21,254 bases of DNA, taken from NCBI GenBank assembly GCA_964495085.1, contig CAZBUK010000072.1, forward strand, positions 1 to 21,254. The letters run 5' to 3'. Below are positions 16,288-21,254 of the stretch, in pieces (position 1 is the first letter of the stretch; each line of letters opens with the position of its first letter). The notes under the pieces are model-generated. The model did not search any database, was not told where the DNA came from, and saw only the letters and a list, made by a program, of their open reading frames with translations. Made by a program: the position numbers and the translations under genes. Source of the DNA: CAZBUK01 sp964495085 (lineage in GTDB: Bacteria; Bacteroidota; Ignavibacteria; T3Sed10-11).

Positions 16288-17352
16288 ATGCTGTTCGATC
16301 TATTACCGGCGCCGCGTAGAATGATCATTCTTGCTGAACAGAAGTTCGGCCATATGACCTCGAAGACGGCCAATGCAATGCTTCGGTATAAAGCAGAAGA
16401 AGTGGTAGCCGTAATCGATAGTACAAAATCCGGTATGACCGCACAGGGAATTCTCAATTGCGGGGGGAATATACCCGTCGTCGCGTCGCTCAGGGAAGGA
16501 CTCGCTTATGCCCCGAATATTCTCCTCATCGGAATTGCTCCCGGAGGGGGGCGGTTGCCCGACAGCTGGATCCCCGTTCTTCTCGAGGCAATCGATTCAC
16601 GGCTGCATATTATCTCGGGATTGCACACCCTGCTTTCCGAAATAGATGAGCTCGCTCTACGGGCGGCATCGAAGAGTGTGAGCATTACAGATCTCAGGAA
16701 AATCCCCGGGGAATACGAAGTAGTTGCAGAAGGTAAGTGGCAAACCAGACGGGCAAAGACTATCCTAACCGTCGGAACGGACTGTAATATCGGAAAAATG
16801 ACCGTCACCGTGGAACTCAATAATGAAATAATCCGGAGAGGGAGAAAATCTGTGTTTGTAGCTACCGGCCAGACCGGCATAGTGCTCGCAGGGCGTGGCG
16901 TGGCTGTCGATTCCGTCGTCAGTGATTTCATCGCCGGATCTATCGAAAAGGAGATTGAGGATTCGATAACCGACGATACTGAATTCGTTCTAGTCGAAGG
17001 TCAGGGAGCTGTTACGCATCAGGGATATTCAGGGGTCACGCTGGGATTGATGCACGGAACGATGCCGGATGCCATGCTGCTCTGTCATATGGCGGCCCGG
17101 ACGGTCGACCAGGATTATAGACGTCCATTCCCGGATATGAATTTTCTTATCGGGCTCCATGAAAAGTTAGTCGGTGTATTCAAGCAGTCCAAAGTTATCG
17201 GCATCGGACTGAATACGGTCGGCATGAGTACGGAGGATGCCTTATCCGTTGCGATGAAGATCGAGCGTGAAACCGGACTTCCCGCCACGGATCCGTATAG
17301 ATTCGGAGCGGGCAAGCTTGCAGATGCGGTGATCGGATATTTTCAATCCTGA
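16288..17352 (+). CDS. DUF1611 P-loop protein, DgcN-like (predicted D-glutamate N-acetyltransferase)
   Basis: This 354-residue protein is of the DUF1611 family: an N-terminal Rossmann-like domain (IAPGGGRLPDSW, LHIISGLHTLLSE) followed by a P-loop domain. The Walker A-like motif is VGTDCNIGKMTVTVELNNEI (GTDCNIGKMT, residues 163-172). VLVEGQGAVTHQGYSGVTLG is a second family hallmark. A characterised member, DgcN, is reported as an N-acetyltransferase in a D-glutamate catabolic route with the racemase DgcA; other members neighbour dipeptide epimerases that handle L-Ala-D-Glu from peptidoglycan. Neither partner is in this window, so function remains a family-based prediction. The ATG is 2 nt after the recombinase stop, suggesting cotranscription without obvious pathway logic. 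Confidence 0.83.
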   Translation: MLFDLLPAPRRMIILAEQKFGHMTSKTANAMLRYKAEEVVAVIDSTKSGMTAQGILNCGGNIPVVASLREGLAYAPNILLIGIAPGGGRLPDSWIPVLLEAIDSRLHIISGLHTLLSEIDELALRAASKSVSITDLRKIPGEYEVVAEGKWQTRRAKTILTVGTDCNIGKMTVTVELNNEIIRRGRKSVFVATGQTGIVLAGRGVAVDSVVSDFIAGSIEKEIEDSITDDTEFVLVEGQGAVTHQGYSGVTLGLMHGTMPDAMLLCHMAARTVDQDYRRPFPDMNFLIGLHEKLVGVFKQSKVIGIGLNTVGMSTEDALSVAMKIERETGLPATDPYRFGAGKLADAVIGYFQS

Positions 17353-17420
17353 TCTACTCCGGTTCCGTCGGTGCCGCTAGGTCCTTATGAGATCACGGAA
17401 AATATTTCACGCAGTACTGC

Positions 17421-17455
17421 TTCGCTAGAGCGGATTATTTATTTTTTTAGTATTT
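17421..17455 (+). terminator. Possible intrinsic terminator after the pgpH-xer-DUF1611 genes
   Basis: TTCGC and GCGGA can form a short stem (with one G-U pair) over a TAGA loop, directly followed by a T-rich run with seven consecutive Ts. The palindrome GCAGTACTGC lies just upstream at 17411-17420. The stem is short, so efficiency is doubtful, but position and T-tract fit the end of a transcription unit. Confidence 0.35.
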
Positions 17456-17522
17456 TAAGATTCCGGTGTCGGCGGCCGGTATCGATGCCTGGAGGTAGTT
17501 CATTCTTTTTAGAGGGAGTTAA

Positions 17523-18518
17523 ATGAAATTATACAACGTTGCCGTTGTCGGAGCGACGGGAGTTGTCGGTCGTAAAATGATACAGGTACTTGAAGAGAGG
17601 GATTTCCCGGTAAATAAACTCATACCCCTCGCTTCCGAACGCTCGCAGGGGAAAGAGATCGCATTCAAGGGAGATACGATCCCGGTCAAATTATTGACAG
17701 CAGAATCGTTCAGGAATATCGATATCGCGATATTTTCGGCTGGTGCAACGATTAGCAGGAAGTTTGCTCCCGAAGCCGTCAAGCGGAATACAGTCGTGAT
17801 CGATAATAGCAGCGCTTTCCGGATGGATCCGAAAGTTCCGCTCGTTGTCCCGGAGGTAAACAGGCGTGCGGTTTTCAGACATAACGGCATCATAGCCAAT
17901 CCGAACTGCTCGACAATTCAGATGGTTGTCGTACTGAAACCGCTGCATGACGAGTACGGCGTCAAGCGCGTGGTCGTAAGTACCTATCAGTCCGTCACCG
18001 GCGCAGGTCAGAAAGGCATCGATCAACTGTCTCAAGAATTGCAGGGGACGGAGGTAACGAAACCCGCGTTCGCTCATAAAATCCTCTATAATGCGATTCC
18101 CCATATCGATGTGTTTCTCGAGGACGGCAGTACAAAAGAGGAGTGGAAGATGGTAGTGGAGACCAAGAAGATCATGAATGACGAAGACATACAGGTTTCC
18201 GCGACATGCGTGCGAATAGCATCGCTCGGCGGGCATAGCGAATCGGTTAACATAGAACTGAAGAAGAAATATGAACTCAGGGAGCTCAGAAACCTTCTCG
18301 CCCGGTCTCCGGGTATAACTATAGTCGATGATACCGGCAACAATCAGTATCCGATGCCGATTCATTCGGAGGATACGGATGATGTATTCGTCGGTCGGAT
18401 CAGAAGGGATCTGAGCGTCAAAAACGGACTCAACCTCTGGATTGTATCGGATAATCTCCGAAAAGGAGCAGCCACAAATGCTGTTCAGATAGCCGAGGTA
18501 TTGGCTGCGGGGAGTTAA
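17523..18518 (+). CDS. asd: Aspartate-semialdehyde dehydrogenase
   Basis: The enzyme reduces L-aspartyl-4-phosphate to aspartate semialdehyde with NADPH, the branch point to lysine/diaminopimelate, threonine and methionine. The 331-residue protein has the NADP-binding GATGVVG motif at its N-terminus (residues 10-16), DNSSAFRMD, VVPEVN, the catalytic nucleophile Cys129 in NPNCST, YQSVTGAGQKG, the substrate-binding Arg231 and catalytic His238 in GGHSESV. It matches the Gram-positive-like Asd subgroup in length. The segment usually written CVRVPV before the histidine reads CVRIASLGGH here, a small departure. The ATG follows an AGAGGGAG purine-rich ribosome site by about 5 nt. A 170-nt gap with a possible terminator upstream suggests its own promoter. 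Confidence 0.95.
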   Translation: MKLYNVAVVGATGVVGRKMIQVLEERDFPVNKLIPLASERSQGKEIAFKGDTIPVKLLTAESFRNIDIAIFSAGATISRKFAPEAVKRNTVVIDNSSAFRMDPKVPLVVPEVNRRAVFRHNGIIANPNCSTIQMVVVLKPLHDEYGVKRVVVSTYQSVTGAGQKGIDQLSQELQGTEVTKPAFAHKILYNAIPHIDVFLEDGSTKEEWKMVVETKKIMNDEDIQVSATCVRIASLGGHSESVNIELKKKYELRELRNLLARSPGITIVDDTGNNQYPMPIHSEDTDDVFVGRIRRDLSVKNGLNLWIVSDNLRKGAATNAVQIAEVLAAGS

Positions 18519-18596
18519 GATCGCCCGCAACATCAAATCCGCGTTCAAAATACGGGTTTCATTTATATTTCGAACAGATACTAAGGTTCATGTACA

Positions 18597-18899
18597 ATGA
18601 TAAATATCAATTACGATCAGCAGCGTAAGTTCATCATCTGGCTAAGCGGTCTCTACGGATTGCTTCTCGGACTCATCGTGCTGATTTCCTTCGATCTCAG
18701 AATGGGTATCGATTCAGGGCTTCAATTGATGGGCCTGCTCGCTGTTGTCGCGAGCGTGGTTTTATTGTGCGATTTTATATCCACGAAGATCCTGGCGCGC
18801 TGGAACAAACCGGTCGTTCTCGGCAAGGGTTTCTGGATGACGTTTATATCGCTCCTGCCTTTTCTGCTGCTTACGGTTCTGGTGCTGAATAGAATGTAA
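18597..18899 (+). CDS. Small three-helix membrane protein, function unknown
   Basis: The 100-residue product has three clear hydrophobic segments: about residues 12-32 (IIWLSGLYGLLLGLIVLISF), 42-62 (LQLMGLLAVVASVVLLCDFI) and 79-97 (FWMTFISLLPFLLLTVLVL). A short charged loop, STKILARWNKP, joins the second and third. I do not recognise a family. The composition and codon use look like neighbouring genes, the ATG has an AAGG about 10 nt upstream, and no better frame overlaps it, so it is probably real. It lies 78 nt after asd in the same direction and ends converging on the acyl-CoA synthetase pseudogene. No function is proposed. Confidence 0.65.
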   Translation: MININYDQQRKFIIWLSGLYGLLLGLIVLISFDLRMGIDSGLQLMGLLAVVASVVLLCDFISTKILARWNKPVVLGKGFWMTFISLLPFLLLTVLVLNRM

Positions 18900-18966
18900 C
18901 CGTGTTTTATCTACCGGATTGCGCTGGATATGTTCCGGTCTAAAATTTCGACTAACAGATATTATT

Positions 18967-18984
18967 CCGCCGTATCCCCGGCGG
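18967..18984 (+). terminator. GC-rich hairpin between convergent genes, weak terminator candidate
   Basis: CCGCCG (18967-18972) and CGGCGG (18979-18984) form a 6-bp GC-only stem over TATCCC in the gap between the small membrane protein gene and the end of the minus-strand pseudogene. A looser inverted repeat, ACCGGA/TCCGGT (18913-18918, 18934-18939), precedes it. Neither strand shows a good U-tract after the stem, but the convergent position fits a transcript-end structure. Confidence 0.35.
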
Positions 18985-18999
18985 TTCCGGTTATCCGTT

Positions 19000-20539
19000 C
19001 TACTTCCCGTCCATCCCTCTTTTAATGATCGTTCTGTTCTGGTGGTTTCGCACATCCTTCCCCTCCGAGGTATACATGAAGTCGATGCGATTCCGATAGA
19101 AGTCAACGATTTTTCCCCGTACCTTTTTCAAGGTGCTGTTGAGGAAGCCGTTCTGCTCGGTAAATCCTTCACCCAGCACCGCTATTGCGGACGGCAGCCA
19201 GCGTTCGGGGAACATCGATTCGTGGGCGCCTCTTTTTTATACGCCGCGATTTCGCCCTCGATCAATTCGAGGGCATAATCCTGTCCTTCCGTCGAATGCG
19301 CAGAAAGACCCAACTTCGATAATTATTCAGGATTGCTTCGCGATTCGGAACGATCAACGCTGAAGTATATGCCGATTGGCTGTTGTAGAACATGACATGT
19401 TCGATGTACGGCGAGTGTACTGCCAGTATCTCTTCGATCTCTTCGGGACTGAATTTCTCCCTGTCATGACCGATCAACAGACTTTTCTCCCGGCCGAGAA
19501 CGTACAGGAAACCGTTGGCATCGATATACCCGATATCTCCGGTACAACGCCATCCGTCCCGGATCGTTTCTCCGGTCGCCTTCTCGTTTTTCCAATATCC
19601 CGCAATGACGTTGTCTCCCTTTACGCCGATCTCACCCCGGGCTCCGACCGACTGCTCCGCGCCGTTTTCGTTGAAGATCTTCAGCTTGAGGTTCGGTACC
19701 ACCGTTCCGGAGGATTCGAGCCTGTGCTTCGCCGCCGATGAAAAACTCCAACTGTCCGCCGAAGTTCTCCCTGATTATTTTAAAGAGTATCGTATCGTAC
19801 AGCTTCATGAGCGGGTATAACAATTTATGTTTTCCTTTTCCGCGATCCCAACCTAATCCGTTATATGCGTATGCAACATCGAGCGCCTTATTGTACAGCT
19901 TCCATATGCGGTCGCCAGCTCGATATTCGTGTAATAATTCAGGTGGGTGAGGATGATCCCTTTCGGATCGGCGATTGTGCCGGAAGTATAGCAACTGTTT
20001 GCCGGATCGTCTTCTCTGACCGCGCGCCAGGTTTGTTCGAAGCGCTCGCGGTACCGGGCGAGAAAGCGGTCGCCGGATTCCAGGAGCGTTCTGAAGAGGA
20101 TCTCATTGCTTTTCGGATCGTCGGTCTCATCGAGCAGGATAATTTTTTCCAGATCGGGTAAATCGTGCTTGATTTTCCGGATTTTCGACGCATACGCCCG
20201 TGATACGATGATCATCCTGTAACCTGGGTGGGCGAGACGGAAGGTAAGCTCGGGAAGTTCCTCGATCTTTACCGACAGCGGCACGTTGATTGCGCCGTTA
20301 TAAAGAATACTCAATTCCGCCGCGAACCAATCGTTTCGGCCCTCTGAGAGGAGGGCGATGCGGTCACCGCACGCGATGCCGAATTGGAGCAGTCCTGCTA
20401 CGCATCGGTGAACGGCTGTTTGCATTTCTTTGTAGGTCGTTCTTGTATATGTGCCGTGTCTGTTCTCGAGCATCATCACGTTCGCACGGAATCGGCTGAC
20501 GCTGGTTTCGAATAGATGGGGAAGAGTTCTGGTGGTCAG
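19000..20539 (-). pseudogene. Decayed long-chain acyl-CoA synthetase (AMP-binding enzyme)
   Basis: Reading from about 20539 down to the TAG at 19002-19000, successive frames spell out a FadD15-like long-chain fatty acid:CoA ligase. The N-terminal part has RTLPHLFETSVSRF, TTYKEM, GDRIALLSEGRNDWFAAELS and the P-loop CYTSGTIADPKGIILTHLNY. Near 19905-19912 the frame changes and roughly 85 codons are missing (the LPWDH.F.H region). Text resumes with IWKLYNKALDVAYAYNGLG and ends FFIGG. Near 19727-19736 a second change removes about 40 codons (the QGYGLTE region), then KHRLESSGTVVPNLKLKI, GDIGYIDANGFLYVLGREKS and ALIVPNREAIL follow. More frameshifts occur near 19310-19320 and at a run of six A residues (19238-19233), before FPERWLPSAIAVLGEGFTEQ and the C-terminus. 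No ATG/GTG/TTG start precedes residue one; an in-frame TAG lies at 20554-20552 and only CTG (20539) or later codons remain. Deletion sizes are estimates from memory of the family. Confidence 0.9.
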
Positions 20540-20907
20540 GGTTGTGAGTATCTACGTGATCGGTTGACAAATAGTGAACAAACAACGAATTTTCCTGATA
20601 ATTAGAAAAAAATAATATCAATCTTAGAATTTATTAATATATGTGGTGATCTAGAAATGACTGGTAACACCTCCGAAACGGGAATATCATGTATGATAAA
20701 TGAAAAATACTGGGGCATCGCAAATAATTATATATTGATTCTATTTTGGAAGTGCCGAGATGCATTTTATGCTTGTAACTGATATATGATTAATTTAAAT
20801 TATCTACCCCAGGAAGGAAAGAGATCATTGTGGGACGGTAAAAAATAATTGCGTCTGGGACAGAACTGGTACGAGGTGATTTCTCGTAAAGGAATTGCAG
20901 GATTGAT
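20540..20907 (+). other. AT-rich non-coding stretch between the pseudogene and the last gene
   Basis: About 370 nt without a convincing gene on either strand; base composition is clearly more AT-rich than the rest of the window. A perfect TTGACA (20564-20569) is present, but no matching TATAAT lies 16-18 nt downstream; a TGATAAT (20596-20602) is too far away. No tRNA-like cloverleaf, repeat array or insertion-sequence end was seen. It should contain the promoter of the following plus-strand gene and the remnant of the old promoter of the synthetase. Confidence 0.5.
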
Positions 20908-21254
20908 ATGTCTCAAATGATGTTATCGGTACTAATTCCGCAACTCATCATGCCGAACCCACCGATTGACTCGGTGCGTTCGTATATTGAGACCACGCAC
21001 AAAATGGCTACCGTCTACTTGAGATGGAAGGCGCTCTCCGGTCGGCTTGCCGGTCCACTTATCGGATTATCCGTTGAAGATATAGCGATGGATTGCATCG
21101 CTGAATTGTTTAAGATCGATAATGACGGTTATTTCCCGAAACTCTGCCATTATTATAAAGATCTCATAGAAGAGCCTGTTTCGGAGGAGATGTACTTTAT
21201 TAAAACCCGACGATTGGTATTCAGTACGGTTAATCAGGAGCTATTCAGGATATA
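20908..21254 (+). CDS. Uncharacterised protein, possibly sigma-70-region-2-like, cut by the window end
   Basis: An open frame begins with ATG at 20908, behind AGGA six nt upstream, and runs off the right edge with no stop in 115 codons. The visible protein is mainly helical: SYIETTHKMATVYLRWKALS, then LSVEDIAMDCIAELF, KIDNDGYFPKLCHYYKDL and MYFIKTRRLVFSTVNQELFR. The SVEDIAMDCIAELF helix and the following aromatic-rich segment recall sigma-70 region 2 (the D-(L/I)-x-Q-(D/E) helix of ECF factors), and I recall similar proteins in Balneolota-like genomes, but the likeness is weak. Two further in-frame ATGs (20917, 20920) are alternative starts. Codon pattern and base composition rise back to gene-like values at the ATG. 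The C-terminal part, where a region 4 would be expected, lies outside the window. Confidence 0.6.
   Translation, partial: MSQMMLSVLIPQLIMPNPPIDSVRSYIETTHKMATVYLRWKALSGRLAGPLIGLSVEDIAMDCIAELFKIDNDGYFPKLCHYYKDLIEEPVSEEMYFIKTRRLVFSTVNQELFRI

Noticed and set aside
17691..18548. 285-codon minus-strand open frame under asd
   Set aside because: It mirrors a clear aspartate-semialdehyde dehydrogenase with all catalytic residues. The antisense product has no family features.
18919..19820. Plus-strand open frames of about 100-120 codons across the synthetase remnant
   Set aside because: The minus strand carries readable acyl-CoA synthetase motifs in every part of this span, so these frames are antisense artefacts.
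19000..20539. Explaining the broken synthetase by sequencing error alone
   Set aside because: Single-base errors could explain the frameshift at the A run, but not the two internal losses of tens of codons or the absent start codon.
20564..20602. Standard promoter built from TTGACA and TGATAAT
   Set aside because: The spacing is about 27 nt, much more than the usual 16-18, and no better -10 element lies at the right distance.
1..21254. tRNA, rRNA, CRISPR array, insertion sequence or riboswitch
   Set aside because: Gaps between genes are mostly under 200 nt, and reading them showed no cloverleaf, repeat-spacer pattern, transposase or terminal inverted repeats, or known riboswitch core.

Overview
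The window is a stretch of bacterial chromosome of roughly balanced base composition. Fifteen genes lie on the plus strand and one decayed gene on the minus strand. Short intergenic gaps, few strong Shine-Dalgarno sites, several TTG starts, a 7TM-HD phosphodiesterase with a long extracytoplasmic domain, and sodium-symporter and DUF1343 genes suggest the Bacteroidota/Balneolota/Rhodothermota/Ignavibacteria side of the FCB group. Balneolota is my best guess, from protein resemblance recalled rather than searched, so it is weak.

Region 1 (70-5069) is a carbohydrate uptake and processing cluster: a family 1 lipoprotein sugar-binding protein, two MalF/MalG-type permeases with no ATPase gene, and a secreted GH51-like clan GH-A protein with a C-terminal discoidin/CBM32-like domain. 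The usual catalytic nucleophile position in that enzyme reads as glycine.

Region 2 (5111-12780) continues co-directionally: a DUF1343/NamZ-type exo-N-acetylmuramidase with no visible signal peptide, a GHL10 (DigH/YngK-like) lipoprotein glycosidase, a 364-nt gap with a possible operator, a DUF5009/HGSNAT-like transmembrane glucosaminide acetyltransferase, and two sodium:solute symporters. Known family activities suggest that the locus may take apart and import peptidoglycan-derived or other amino-sugar glycans without SusCD proteins. This is the most interesting proposal here and is an inference.

Region 3 (12976-18899) is more housekeeping in character: a PgpH-type 7TM-HD c-di-AMP phosphodiesterase, a XerC/D recombinase, a DUF1611/DgcN-like P-loop protein, aspartate-semialdehyde dehydrogenase, and a small three-helix membrane protein of unknown function.

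Region 4 (19000-21254) holds a minus-strand long-chain acyl-CoA synthetase pseudogene with two large internal deletions, at least two further frameshifts and no normal start codon. It is followed by an AT-rich non-coding stretch and then a plus-strand gene cut by the window edge, whose product vaguely resembles sigma-70 region 2. I saw no tRNA, rRNA, CRISPR array or insertion sequence.
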